NCBI GenBank assembly: GCA_002600635.1
Contig: CP021371.1
Location: 3,351,001 to 3,415,000 of the forward strand
Length of the DNA: 64,000 bases
Origin: Rhizobium sp. ACO-34A
Lineage (GTDB): Bacteria > Pseudomonadota > Alphaproteobacteria > Rhizobiales > Rhizobiaceae
Direction of reading: 5' to 3'
Made by a program: the position numbers and the translations under genes. Under the pieces are notes generated by a model that was given only the letters and a program-made list of their open reading frames with translations, searched no databases and was not told the origin of the DNA. Positions 55,778-64,000 of this stretch are shown here, one piece after another (the first letter of the stretch is position 1; each line of letters starts with the position of its first letter).

Positions 55778-57085
55778 ATGATGAAACTCAATCTTCTTAG
55801 ATATCTGGCGGTGGTCGTCGGCCTTGCCGGCGCCTTCGCCACACCGGCCCATGCGGTCGTCGAGATCAACATCAACAAGGGTAACGTCGAGCCGTTGCCG
55901 ATCGCGATCACGGACTTCGCGTCCAGTAACGGCATCGGCGCCAAGATCTCGGCAGTCGTCGAGGCGGATCTCAAGCGTTCCGGCCTGTTCGCTCCGGTGA
56001 GCCGCGCCGCGTTCATCGAGAAGATCAGCAATCCGGACCAGACGCCGAACATGCAGAGCTGGACCGTGCTGAATGCCCAGGCGCTCGTCGTCGGCCGTAT
56101 CAGCCAGGAAGGCGATGGACGGCTTCGCGCCGAGTTCCGCCTGTGGGATACCGTCGCCGGCCAGCAGATGACCGGCCAGCAGTTTTACACCCAGCCGGAA
56201 AACTGGCGTCGCGTCGCTCACATCATTGCCGATGCGATCTATGAGCGCATCACCGGTGAAAAGGGCTATTTCGACACCCGCGTGGTCTTCGTTGCCGAAA
56301 GCGGCTCCAAGGCCGACCGCAAGCGCCAGTTGGCCATCATGGACCAGGACGGTGAAAACGTCCGTACGCTGACCAACAGCAAGGACATCGTTCTGACGCC
56401 GCGCTTCTCGCCGAGCCGTCAGGAAATCACCTACATGTCCTTCGAAGGCCAGCAGCCGCGGGTTTACCTCCTGCAGCTCGAATCCGGCCAGCGCGAAGTC
56501 GTCGGCAACTTCCCCGGCATGACCTTCTCGCCGCGCTTCTCTCCCGATGGCCAGCGCGTCATCATGAGCCTGCAGCAGGACGGCAACGCCAACATCTACA
56601 CGATGGACCTGCGCTCGCGCACCACGACGCGCCTGACCTCCACGGCTGCCATCGACACCTCGCCCTCCTACTCGCCGGATGGGAACCGCATCGCCTTCGA
56701 AAGCGACCGCGGCGGCCGCCAGCAGCTCTACGTGATGAACGCCGACGGCTCCGGCCAGCAGCGCATCTCCTTCGGCGACGGCTCCTACTCCACCCCGGTC
56801 TGGTCTCCGCGCGGCGATCTGATCGCCTTCACCAAGCAGTCCGGCGGCAAGTTCTCCATCGGCGTGATGAAGACCGACGGTTCGGGCGAGCGCATCCTGA
56901 CCACCGGCTTCCACAACGAAGGCCCGACCTGGGCGCCGAACGGCCGTGTGCTGATGTTCTTCCGTCAGAGCGCGGGTGCCGGCGGTCCGCAGCTCTACTC
57001 GATCGATCTGACTGGCTACAACGAACAGCTCGTGAAGACCCCGGGCTACGCTTCCGACCCGGCCTGGTCGCCGCTTCTCGAATAG
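55778..57085 (+). CDS. tolB: Tol-Pal system beta-propeller protein TolB
   Basis: Periplasmic protein that binds Pal and TolA. A signal peptide ([20 protein letters not shown]) precedes an N-terminal alpha/beta domain and a six-bladed propeller with repeated S-P-D/S-P-S motifs ([43 protein letters not shown]). ATG 55778 with AAAAAGG upstream is chosen; ATG 55781 and TTG 55769 are close alternatives. 435 residues. Confidence 0.96.
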   Translation: MMKLNLLRYLAVVVGLAGAFATPAHAVVEININKGNVEPLPIAITDFASSNGIGAKISAVVEADLKRSGLFAPVSRAAFIEKISNPDQTPNMQSWTVLNAQALVVGRISQEGDGRLRAEFRLWDTVAGQQMTGQQFYTQPENWRRVAHIIADAIYERITGEKGYFDTRVVFVAESGSKADRKRQLAIMDQDGENVRTLTNSKDIVLTPRFSPSRQEITYMSFEGQQPRVYLLQLESGQREVVGNFPGMTFSPRFSPDGQRVIMSLQQDGNANIYTMDLRSRTTTRLTSTAAIDTSPSYSPDGNRIAFESDRGGRQQLYVMNADGSGQQRISFGDGSYSTPVWSPRGDLIAFTKQSGGKFSIGVMKTDGSGERILTTGFHNEGPTWAPNGRVLMFFRQSAGAGGPQLYSIDLTGYNEQLVKTPGYASDPAWSPLLE

Positions 57086-57239
57086 GGCGCGATCACGCCC
57101 TCTTCTTGCCGCAATGTGTTGGGAATCGGCGCATTGCGGCAGTGTTTTGACAGTTTGTTAACCATGTTCGTTCGAAGCCGGTTAACCTCGAATGGTTAAA
57201 GTCCGGCAACCCTAACGGAAAGAATCAAGGAGACCGGCG

Positions 57240-57773
57240 ATGAGCCGCATTCACACCCCGGCGAAGAGCCGCATGCAGCAGCTGGCAACCAACCCCGCCA
57301 TCGTCGCCATCGCGATGACCCTGGCGCTCGCCGGTTGCGCATCGAAGAAGAACCTCCCGAACAGCGCTTCCGAACTCGGCCTCGGCGCCGGCGGTTCCGC
57401 CACCCCGGGTTCGACGCAGGACTTCACCGTCAACGTCGGCGACCGCATCTTCTTCGACACCGACTCGACCTCGATTCGCGCCGATGCCCAGCAGACCCTC
57501 GACCGTCAGGCTCAGTGGCTGCAGCGCTACCCGAACTATGCCATCACGGTCGAAGGCCATGCCGACGAACGCGGCACCCGCGAATACAACCTGGCGCTCG
57601 GCGCACGCCGTGCAGCCGCTGCCCGCGACTACCTCGCTTCGCGCGGCATCCCGTCGAACCGCATGAAGACCATTTCCTACGGCAAGGAACGCCCGGTCGC
57701 CGTCTGCGACGACATCTCGTGCTGGTCTCAGAACCGCCGCGCCGTTACCGTTCTCGGTGGCGCAGGCCTCTGA
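57240..57773 (+). CDS. pal: Peptidoglycan-associated lipoprotein Pal
   Basis: Outer-membrane lipoprotein binding murein. The lipobox LALAGC places the lipidated Cys at about residue 34. The OmpA-like domain shows VNVGDRIFFDTDSTSI and the murein-binding NYAITVEGHADERGTREYN stretch. Length of 177 residues. It follows tolB after 154 bp without a gene, and a strong terminator follows pal. Confidence 0.97.
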   Translation: MSRIHTPAKSRMQQLATNPAIVAIAMTLALAGCASKKNLPNSASELGLGAGGSATPGSTQDFTVNVGDRIFFDTDSTSIRADAQQTLDRQAQWLQRYPNYAITVEGHADERGTREYNLALGARRAAAARDYLASRGIPSNRMKTISYGKERPVAVCDDISCWSQNRRAVTVLGGAGL

Positions 57774-57814
57774 TCCGGGACATCGATCGACGCCCGATCG
57801 ATCAACCCTATGTG

Positions 57815-57842
57815 AAGGCGGCCCCCGGGCCGCCTTTTCTTT
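57815..57842 (+). terminator. Rho-independent terminator after pal
   Basis: AAGGCGGCCC-CC-GGGCCGCCTT (57815-57836) followed by TTCTTTTC. It should separate tol-pal from cpoB. Confidence 0.9.
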
Positions 57843-57947
57843 TCTCCACACTTTGGCCGAACTTGAGTTGCTTTTTTACGGTCAATTGTAAAAATCCGCT
57901 GCGCACGCCATTCGGCGTGATGATTCAAGGATAACAGGACGAACCAT

Positions 57948-58913
57948 ATGAAGAGACTTGTCATGGCCGCATTGCTTGCGACGGCCTCGCTGGCAGGCCT
58001 GAACGGGACGGCAAACGCGTTGCAGCTGTTCCCGTCTTTGCACAAGAGCCAGCCGGCTCCGGCTGCCAACAGCCGCCAGCCCGTGCAGCTCGCGCAAAGC
58101 GGCGACCCGTCCATCCGGGTACAGCAGCTTGAAGAAGAGATCCGCACCCTCAACGGTCGCATCGAGGAAATGAGCTATCAGTTGCTGCAGATGCAGGAAC
58201 AGATGCGCAAGACCCAGGAAGACAATGAGTATCGCTTCCAGGATCTGGAAAAGGGCGGCGCCAAGAAGAGCGGTGCGCTCGACAAGCCGGTGAACACCGG
58301 TGCGTCTCAGCAGGACTCCGTCGCCCAGATCATCACCCAGGAACCGGCAGCCGGCGGAAACTCCGCCGCCTCCTCCCCGTCGCTCGGCCAGCCCGAGCAG
58401 ACGCTCGGCTCCATCGATCTCGATTCCAGCGGCATGCCGCAGACCGCGACGATCAATCAGGATGCCGTCAACAAGTCCTCGGCCTTGCCCGGCGTAACCG
58501 CGCCTTCGTCTACGCAGTCAGCGGCAGGCGGCTCGGAAGGCGATGTCTATCAGGTTGCCTACGCCCATGTTCTTTCGGGCGACTACGGCATGGCTGAAAA
58601 CGAATTCCGCGACTTCATCACCCGCTACCCCAAGAGCAACAAGATCGCCGATGCCAATTTCTGGCTGGGCGAAGCGCTCTATTCGCAGGGCAACTTCAAC
58701 GAGGCCGCCAAGACCTTCCTGAACGCCCATCAGGCCTACAGCACGTCGCCCAAGGCCCCTGAAATGCTGCTGAAGCTCGGCATGTCGCTGGCCGCGCTCG
58801 ACAATACCGACACCGCCTGCGCCACCCTGCGCGAAGTGTCGAAGCGTTACCCGAAGGCCTCCCGCGCGGTGGTTTCGAAGGTGGCGAGCGAACAGAAGCG
58901 CCTCGGCTGCTGA
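57948..58913 (+). CDS. cpoB: Cell-division coordinator CpoB (YbgF)
   Basis: Periplasmic protein coordinating murein synthesis with Tol-driven outer-membrane constriction. It has a signal peptide (residues 1-23), an N-terminal coiled coil (RVQQLEEEIRTLNGRIEEMSY and onward), a low-complexity linker and three C-terminal TPR repeats (about residues 205-320, e.g. YAHVLSGDYGMAENEFRDFI). Length of 321. It is the normal last gene of the tol-pal cluster; here it is set off by a terminator and has its own upstream gap. Confidence 0.94.
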   Translation: MKRLVMAALLATASLAGLNGTANALQLFPSLHKSQPAPAANSRQPVQLAQSGDPSIRVQQLEEEIRTLNGRIEEMSYQLLQMQEQMRKTQEDNEYRFQDLEKGGAKKSGALDKPVNTGASQQDSVAQIITQEPAAGGNSAASSPSLGQPEQTLGSIDLDSSGMPQTATINQDAVNKSSALPGVTAPSSTQSAAGGSEGDVYQVAYAHVLSGDYGMAENEFRDFITRYPKSNKIADANFWLGEALYSQGNFNEAAKTFLNAHQAYSTSPKAPEMLLKLGMSLAALDNTDTACATLREVSKRYPKASRAVVSKVASEQKRLGC

Positions 58914-58938
58914 TCCGCGTCCGCTCGGCCGATCCGCC

Positions 58939-60258
58939 GTGGACCATTCCCATTCCCCCGAAAGTGCCGCCTCAGGGTTCCTCGACCGTCTCTCCGGTTC
59001 GCGCAGGCTTCTTGTCGCCATTTCCGGTGGCAGCGATTCCACCGGCCTGCTGATCGCTCTCGATCGCGCCATTCGCTCGCGCCGCCTACCCCATTCCCTC
59101 ACCGCCGTTACGATCGATCACCTGCTGAGAGCGGAGAGCACTGCCGAAGCTGAAGCCGTCGGCGGGCTCTGCGCCTCGCTCGGCATCCCTCACCGCACCA
59201 TCGCCTGGAACGATAAAAAGCCCAAAACGGGAATTTCGGCAGCGGCCCGCGAAGCGCGCTACCGTCTTCTCACAAAGGCCGCGACGGAATTCGCAACAGA
59301 GATCATCGTCACGGGACACACGCTCGACGATCAGGAAGAAACCGTCGCCATGCGCGCCACCCGCGCTGCGGACGACAATCTCGGTCTCGCCGGCATGGCG
59401 AAGGCAACACTCCTCGACCGCCGCTTCTGGCTTCTGCGCCCGTTCCTTTCGGTTCGCCGTCAGGATATCCGCGATTATCTCCACCAACTCGATCTCGACT
59501 GGATCGACGATCCCAGCAACGAGGATCGCAAATATGAACGTGTGCGGATGCGCCAGGATCGGCACCCCATCGATCCTGACGCGATCCGCGCCGCAGGCGT
59601 CGAGCGAACCGAACGGTCTCGACAGGCAGCGACGCTCATCAGGGCACACGCGACCAGCTACGCCTCGCTCGTTGTGAAATTGCCACCGGAAGAAGCCCAC
59701 GACCTTCAATCGCCTGCGTTCCAGCATGCGCTTTCGACACTCTGCGCCGTGGCCGGTGGCCGCTCGCATCGGCCGGGCCGCGACAGCATGGATCGGCTGA
59801 TCTCATTCCTTGCCACAGGCCGGATCGGTCGTATCACTCTCTCCCGTGCACTCGTCGAGCGACGCAAGGACGGCCTGTTCCTCATGCGCGAGAACCGCGA
59901 TATTTCGCCGCTGGAGATCCCGGCGGGAGAAACAGCGGAATGGGACGGACGCTTCCGCATCACCAATCGCGGAACGGAAATGATGCTTGTCACGCCCGGT
60001 CAGTCGTCCCTGTCCGCCAACGACGTTCAGGGTCTCTCCGATGGTCTTGTCCGCCACCTGCACCGGATCAGCCCCTCCGTGACCGCCGGTAAAGCAATAG
60101 TGATGCCGATGGATACATCATCCGGCCTCATCGATATCGAACCCTGCCTGCCCCTGTTCGACCGCTTCCTCCCGTCTTTCGACCTCGATTTGGCAAATGC
60201 TGTCGCTGGCCTCATGGGACGGAAGGACTATTGCCCTCCGCCGTTTAATCCTTATTGA
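58939..60258 (+). CDS. tilS: tRNA(Ile)-lysidine synthase
   Basis: Converts the wobble C of tRNA-Ile2 (CAT) to lysidine so that it reads AUA. The PP-loop SGGSDS lies near residue 30, and the N-terminal catalytic domain shows TGHTLDDQEETV and DDPSNED. Length of 439 fits. A GTG start at 58939 gives the natural N-terminus. It is placed between cpoB and ftsH, as in many alphaproteobacteria. Confidence 0.95.
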   Translation: MDHSHSPESAASGFLDRLSGSRRLLVAISGGSDSTGLLIALDRAIRSRRLPHSLTAVTIDHLLRAESTAEAEAVGGLCASLGIPHRTIAWNDKKPKTGISAAAREARYRLLTKAATEFATEIIVTGHTLDDQEETVAMRATRAADDNLGLAGMAKATLLDRRFWLLRPFLSVRRQDIRDYLHQLDLDWIDDPSNEDRKYERVRMRQDRHPIDPDAIRAAGVERTERSRQAATLIRAHATSYASLVVKLPPEEAHDLQSPAFQHALSTLCAVAGGRSHRPGRDSMDRLISFLATGRIGRITLSRALVERRKDGLFLMRENRDISPLEIPAGETAEWDGRFRITNRGTEMMLVTPGQSSLSANDVQGLSDGLVRHLHRISPSVTAGKAIVMPMDTSSGLIDIEPCLPLFDRFLPSFDLDLANAVAGLMGRKDYCPPPFNPY

Positions 60259-60287
60259 CGGAAAAAGCAGGCAAAACGCCGCTTTGC

Positions 60288-60316
60288 CTTGGCAAGGCCG
60301 CAGTGCAATCCTATGT
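60288..60316 (+). promoter_or_regulatory. RpoH-like heat-shock promoter of ftsH
   Basis: CTTGGCA (60288-60294), 15 bp, CCTATGT (60310-60316) resembles the sigma-32 pattern CTTGAAA-N(11-16)-CCCATNT and lies about 50 bp before the ftsH ATG. ftsH is a heat-shock gene in many bacteria. Confidence 0.5.
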
Positions 60317-60368
60317 TAGTCGATAATCTGGCGGGCTATTTGTCCGCGAACCTTATTCGGGGAGTTCG

Positions 60369-62312
60369 ATGAACCCAAATTTTCGGAACTTTGCGCTATG
60401 GGCCATCATAGCCCTCCTGCTGATCGCCTTGTTCAGCATGTTCCAGACGACGCCGTCACAGACAAGCTCGCGCGAGATTCCGTATTCGCAGTTCCTTCGC
60501 GAAGTGGATTCTGGCCGCGTGCGTGACGTGACCGTCACTGGCAACCGCGTTCTCGGCACCTATGCCGAAAACGGCACGGCCTTCCAGACCTACTCGCCTG
60601 TCATCGACGACAACCTGCTCGAAAAGCTGCAGTCGAAGAACGTGATGATCGTCGCCCGTCCCGAGACGGATGGTTCGTCCGGCTTCCTGAGCTATATCGG
60701 CACCTTGCTGCCCATGCTGCTGATCCTCGGCGTCTGGCTGTTCTTCATGCGCCAGATGCAGGGTGGCTCGCGCGGCGCGATGGGCTTCGGCAAGTCCAAG
60801 GCTAAGCTTCTGACGGAAGCCCATGGCCGCGTCACCTTCGATGACGTCGCAGGCGTTGACGAAGCCAAGCAGGACCTCGAGGAAATCGTCGAATTCCTGC
60901 GCGACCCGCAGAAATTCCAGCGCCTCGGCGGCAAGATCCCGCGCGGCGTTCTGCTCGTCGGCCCTCCGGGCACGGGTAAGACGCTTCTCGCCCGCTCTGT
61001 TGCCGGCGAAGCGAACGTGCCCTTCTTCACCATTTCCGGTTCGGACTTCGTTGAAATGTTCGTCGGCGTCGGTGCAAGCCGCGTCCGCGACATGTTCGAG
61101 CAGGCAAAGAAGAACGCGCCCTGCATCATCTTCATCGACGAAATCGATGCCGTCGGTCGCCATCGTGGCGCCGGTCTCGGCGGCGGTAACGACGAACGCG
61201 AACAGACGCTCAACCAGCTGCTGGTCGAGATGGACGGCTTCGAGGCCAATGAAGGCATCATCCTGATCGCCGCGACCAACCGTCCCGACGTTCTCGACCC
61301 CGCACTGCTGCGTCCCGGCCGCTTCGACCGCCAGGTCGTCGTGCCGAACCCGGATATCGTCGGCCGCGAACGCATCCTCAAGGTTCATGCCCGCAACGTT
61401 CCGCTGGCGCCGAATGTCGACCTCAAGGTTCTGGCTCGCGGTACGCCCGGCTTCTCCGGTGCGGACCTGATGAACCTCGTCAACGAAGCCGCCCTCATGG
61501 CCGCCCGGCGCAACAAGCGCGTCGTCACCATGCAGGAATTCGAAGACGCCAAGGACAAGATCATGATGGGCGCCGAACGTCGTTCGTCCGCCATGACCGA
61601 AGCCGAAAAGAAGCTGACCGCCTATCACGAAGCCGGTCACGCGATCACCGCGCTCAAGGTCGCCGTCGCCGATCCGCTGCACAAGGCCACCATCATCCCG
61701 CGCGGTCGTGCGCTCGGCATGGTCATGCAGCTTCCCGAAGGCGACCGCTATTCGATGAGCTACAAGTGGATGGTATCCCGCCTTGTCATCATGATGGGCG
61801 GCCGCGTGGCGGAAGAGCTGACCTTCGGCAAGGAAAACATCACCTCGGGTGCGTCCTCCGACATCGAGCAGGCCACCAAGCTTGCCCGCGCCATGGTCAC
61901 CCAGTGGGGCTTCTCCGACGTGCTCGGTCACGTCGCCTATGGTGAAAACCAGCAGGAAGTCTTCCTCGGCCATTCGGTATCGCAGTCGAAGAACGTGTCG
62001 GAATCGACCGCCCAGAAGATCGACAGCGAAGTACGCCGCCTGATCGACGAAGCCTATACCGAAGCGACCAAGATCCTGACGGAAAACCACGACGGCTTCG
62101 TCGCCATCGCGGAAGGCCTGCTGGAATACGAAACCCTGACCGGCGACGAGATCAAGGCGCTGCTCAAGGGTGAGAAGCCGGCCCGCGACCTGGGCGACGA
62201 CAGCCCGCCGTCGCGCGGCTCCGCTGTGCCCAGCGCCGGCACCAAGAAGGACGGCCCGAGCACCAAGAGCGGCGAAACCGACGAAGGCGGCCTCGAACCA
62301 CAGCCGCACTGA
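60369..62312 (+). CDS. ftsH: ATP-dependent zinc metalloprotease FtsH
   Basis: Membrane-anchored AAA+ protease degrading misfolded membrane proteins and regulators. Two transmembrane helices (residues ~7-25 and ~105-125) flank a small periplasmic domain. The AAA domain has Walker A GPPGTGKT and Walker [12 protein letters not shown], the SRH region [12 protein letters not shown], and the zinc site is HEAGH (about residue 421). Length of 647 is normal; the tail is low complexity. It is preceded by a possible RpoH promoter and followed by a terminator. Confidence 0.98.
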   Translation: MNPNFRNFALWAIIALLLIALFSMFQTTPSQTSSREIPYSQFLREVDSGRVRDVTVTGNRVLGTYAENGTAFQTYSPVIDDNLLEKLQSKNVMIVARPETDGSSGFLSYIGTLLPMLLILGVWLFFMRQMQGGSRGAMGFGKSKAKLLTEAHGRVTFDDVAGVDEAKQDLEEIVEFLRDPQKFQRLGGKIPRGVLLVGPPGTGKTLLARSVAGEANVPFFTISGSDFVEMFVGVGASRVRDMFEQAKKNAPCIIFIDEIDAVGRHRGAGLGGGNDEREQTLNQLLVEMDGFEANEGIILIAATNRPDVLDPALLRPGRFDRQVVVPNPDIVGRERILKVHARNVPLAPNVDLKVLARGTPGFSGADLMNLVNEAALMAARRNKRVVTMQEFEDAKDKIMMGAERRSSAMTEAEKKLTAYHEAGHAITALKVAVADPLHKATIIPRGRALGMVMQLPEGDRYSMSYKWMVSRLVIMMGGRVAEELTFGKENITSGASSDIEQATKLARAMVTQWGFSDVLGHVAYGENQQEVFLGHSVSQSKNVSESTAQKIDSEVRRLIDEAYTEATKILTENHDGFVAIAEGLLEYETLTGDEIKALLKGEKPARDLGDDSPPSRGSAVPSAGTKKDGPSTKSGETDEGGLEPQPH

Positions 62313-62338
62313 TCCCTCTGTTTCAGCACAAAACATCG

Positions 62339-62370
62339 AGCCACCCCCGGCAACGGCGGGTGGCTTTTTT
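62339..62370 (+). terminator. Rho-independent terminator after ftsH
   Basis: AGCCACCC (62339-62346) pairs with GGGTGGCT (62358-62365), followed by TTTTTG. Confidence 0.92.
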
Positions 62371-62532
62371 GTAGACGGTAACGCGATGTAATGGGTTTTT
62401 GCGGTAATTTACGTGTCCTGCCGCTGATTTTGTGGCAAGACCAGCCCAGTTGATATCGCGTTATCCGCGTCACGCGGCGTACTTATCTCGCCGACGCAAC
62501 CAGGCGGCAAACGGAGCATTTCGGGAAAACAC

Positions 62533-63888
62533 ATGACACGTCGTTACTTTGGCACGGATGGCATTCGTGGACAGTCCAACCGCTTTCCGATGACGCCTGA
62601 CCTCGCAATGCGGGTCGGCATCGCGGTAGGCACCATCTTCCGGCGTGGCCATCATCGTCATCGCGTGGTGATCGGCAAAGATACCCGCCTTTCCGGCTAC
62701 ATGCTGGAAAACGCGCTTGTGGCGGGTTTCACCGCTGCCGGCCTCGACGTCTTCCTGCTCGGCCCGATCCCGACGCCTGCCGTCGCCATGCTCACCCGTT
62801 CGCTGCGCGCCGATATCGGCGTGATGATCTCGGCCTCTCACAACCCCTTCGCCGACAACGGCATCAAACTCTTCGGCCCGGATGGCTACAAGCTTTCCGA
62901 CGAGCTTGAGGCACAGATCGAAGACCTGCTCGAACAGGACATTTACGACCAGCTTGCTCCCGCCGAGGAGATCGGCCGGGCGAAGCGCGTCGAGGGCGAC
63001 ATCTATCGCTACATCGAATTCGTCAAGCGCACCCTGCCCCGCGACGTAACCCTGCACGGACTGCGGGTCGCGATCGACTGCGCCAACGGTGCCGCCTACA
63101 AGGTAGCCCCGCTGGCGCTTTGGGAACTCGGCGCCGAAGTCGTGACCATCGGCAACGAACCGAACGGCACCAACATCAACCTCGACTGCGGCTCCACGCA
63201 TCCTGCCGCCCTGCAGAAGAAGGTGCATGAAGTCCGCGCCGATATCGGCATCGCACTCGACGGCGACGCAGACCGCGTCATCATCATCGACGAGAACGGC
63301 GCGATCGTCGATGGCGACCAACTGATGGCGGTCATCGCCGATACCTGGGCGCAGGACCAGATCCTGAAGGGCGACGGCATCGTCGCCACGGTCATGTCCA
63401 ATCTCGGGCTTGAGCGCTTCCTGTCGGGCAAGGGCCTCTCGCTCGCCCGCACCAAGGTCGGCGACCGTTACGTGGTCGAACACATGCGCCAGAACAACTT
63501 CAATGTCGGTGGCGAGCAGTCCGGTCATATCGTGCTTTCGGACTTCGGCACTACCGGCGACGGCCTCGTGGCCGCACTCCAGATCCTCGCCTGTGTCAAA
63601 CGCACCGGCAGGGCGGTCAGCGAAATCTGCCACCGCTTCGATCCGGTCCCGCAGCTGCTGCGCAACGTGCGCTACTCCGGCGGCAAGCCGCTTGAGGACG
63701 CATCCGTCAAGCAGGCCATCGCCGACGCCGAAAGCGAACTCTCGAAAAGCGGCCGCCTCGTCATCCGACCTTCCGGCACCGAACCCCTGATCCGCGTCAT
63801 GGCCGAAGGCGACGACCGTGGCCAGATCGAGCGCATCGTCAACGACCTCGTCGGCGTCATCGCCAACGTTCGCAGCGAGGCGGCTTAA
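62533..63888 (+). CDS. glmM: Phosphoglucosamine mutase
   Basis: Converts glucosamine-6-phosphate to glucosamine-1-phosphate for UDP-GlcNAc, hence for murein and lipopolysaccharide. FGTDGIRG at the start, the phospho-serine loop in [14 protein letters not shown] (about Ser102), the metal loop DGDADR, the sugar-binding GEQSGH and the phosphate-binding [12 protein letters not shown] are all present. Length of 451 is standard. It stands 220 bp after ftsH with no gene between; the classic alphaproteobacterial ftsH-glmM order. Confidence 0.98.
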   Translation: MTRRYFGTDGIRGQSNRFPMTPDLAMRVGIAVGTIFRRGHHRHRVVIGKDTRLSGYMLENALVAGFTAAGLDVFLLGPIPTPAVAMLTRSLRADIGVMISASHNPFADNGIKLFGPDGYKLSDELEAQIEDLLEQDIYDQLAPAEEIGRAKRVEGDIYRYIEFVKRTLPRDVTLHGLRVAIDCANGAAYKVAPLALWELGAEVVTIGNEPNGTNINLDCGSTHPAALQKKVHEVRADIGIALDGDADRVIIIDENGAIVDGDQLMAVIADTWAQDQILKGDGIVATVMSNLGLERFLSGKGLSLARTKVGDRYVVEHMRQNNFNVGGEQSGHIVLSDFGTTGDGLVAALQILACVKRTGRAVSEICHRFDPVPQLLRNVRYSGGKPLEDASVKQAIADAESELSKSGRLVIRPSGTEPLIRVMAEGDDRGQIERIVNDLVGVIANVRSEAA

Positions 63889-63903
63889 GTCTCCAAAGGA
63901 TTG

Positions 63904-63950
63904 CCCCTCATCCGCCTGCCGGCACCTTCTCCCCGCAGGCGGGGAGAAGA
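63904..63950. repeat. Rhizobiaceae-type intergenic palindrome
   Basis: A CCCCTCATCCGCCTGCCGGC stretch leads into a stem CTTCTCCCCGC (63926-63936) with GCGGGGAGAAG (63939-63949). Elements of this sequence are scattered between genes in Rhizobiaceae genomes. Here it follows glmM directly and may also end its transcript. Confidence 0.75.
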
Positions 63951-64000
63951 AACAAGCGGCGCAAACCTCGAACTGAAGCCCGCTCCAATTCCTGGCAACC

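Noticed and set aside
57180..57210. Possible CtrA site upstream of pal (GGTTAACC..GGTTAA)
   Set aside because: Spacing between the TTAA half-sites is 10 bp instead of 7.

Overview
The window looks like a stretch of chromosome from a member of the Rhizobiaceae (Rhizobium/Agrobacterium/Sinorhizobium group). The reasons are high GC, the dctA/dctBD C4-dicarboxylate module with a sigma-54 promoter, the smoC-smoEFGK-smoS-mtlK polyol cluster, the sqdB-sqdD-sqdC sulfolipid operon, a ruvC..ruvA-ruvB block followed by ybgC-tolQRAB-pal-cpoB-tilS-ftsH-glmM, a tandem-hairpin serC leader RNA, and a Rhizobiaceae-type intergenic palindrome. Genus and species cannot be fixed from the sequence alone. Nearly all of it reads as conserved core chromosome, and no large undescribed system is evident.

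Layout. 1-8 kb: a partial aldehyde dehydrogenase, an FAD oxidoreductase, ung, a family-21 glycosyltransferase, a GMC oxidoreductase with its Tat-exported small subunit, and a glyoxalase-like protein. 8-13.4 kb: a small ribbon-helix-helix protein, then dctA divergent from dctB-dctD. 13.3-15.8 kb: two MarR regulators, a gene-free promoter/operator region, and a spermidine-synthase-like protein. 15.9-25.8 kb: one collinear polyol uptake and catabolism cluster (SorC-type regulator, ABC transporter, two polyol dehydrogenases, HAD phosphatase, pentulose kinase). 25.8-28.4 kb: dipeptide epimerase, mnmA and tRNA-Met. 28.4-30.9 kb: a small accessory patch downstream of the tRNA, with a membrane protein of unknown function, a small hypothetical gene and a broken paralogue of it, an IS3-family remnant and an FkbM-type methyltransferase. 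31-44.3 kb: a lytic-transglycosylase lipoprotein, GFA protein, Tim44-like protein, DMT exporter plus TetR, LysR plus SnoaL-like protein, serA, serC, an outer-membrane barrel protein, a chemoreceptor and an LLM flavoprotein. 44.4-49.5 kb: ruvC, an inserted VapBC-type toxin-antitoxin pair, ruvA, ruvB, a metallophosphoesterase, a DinB-like protein and an RcnB-like protein. 49.6-52.6 kb: sqdBDC on the minus strand. 52.7-63.9 kb: the Tol-Pal envelope operon, tilS, ftsH and glmM.

How the genes work together. DctB/DctD sense dicarboxylates and drive dctA from a sigma-54 promoter through two upstream palindromes that lie against the dctB start. The Smo transporter imports sorbitol/mannitol-type polyols, SmoS and MtlK oxidise them to ketoses, and the downstream kinase and phosphatase probably handle the ketose products. 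serA and serC supply serine, sqdBDC makes the sulfolipid SQDG, Tol-Pal maintains the outer membrane, and FtsH and GlmM serve membrane proteolysis and cell-wall precursor supply. The points most worth a second look are the toxin-antitoxin pair inside the ruv cluster with its own palindromic promoter, the tRNA-Met-adjacent accessory patch with its repeated gene tail and IS scar, the orphan operator pair near 14.7 kb, and several well-formed regulatory palindromes.
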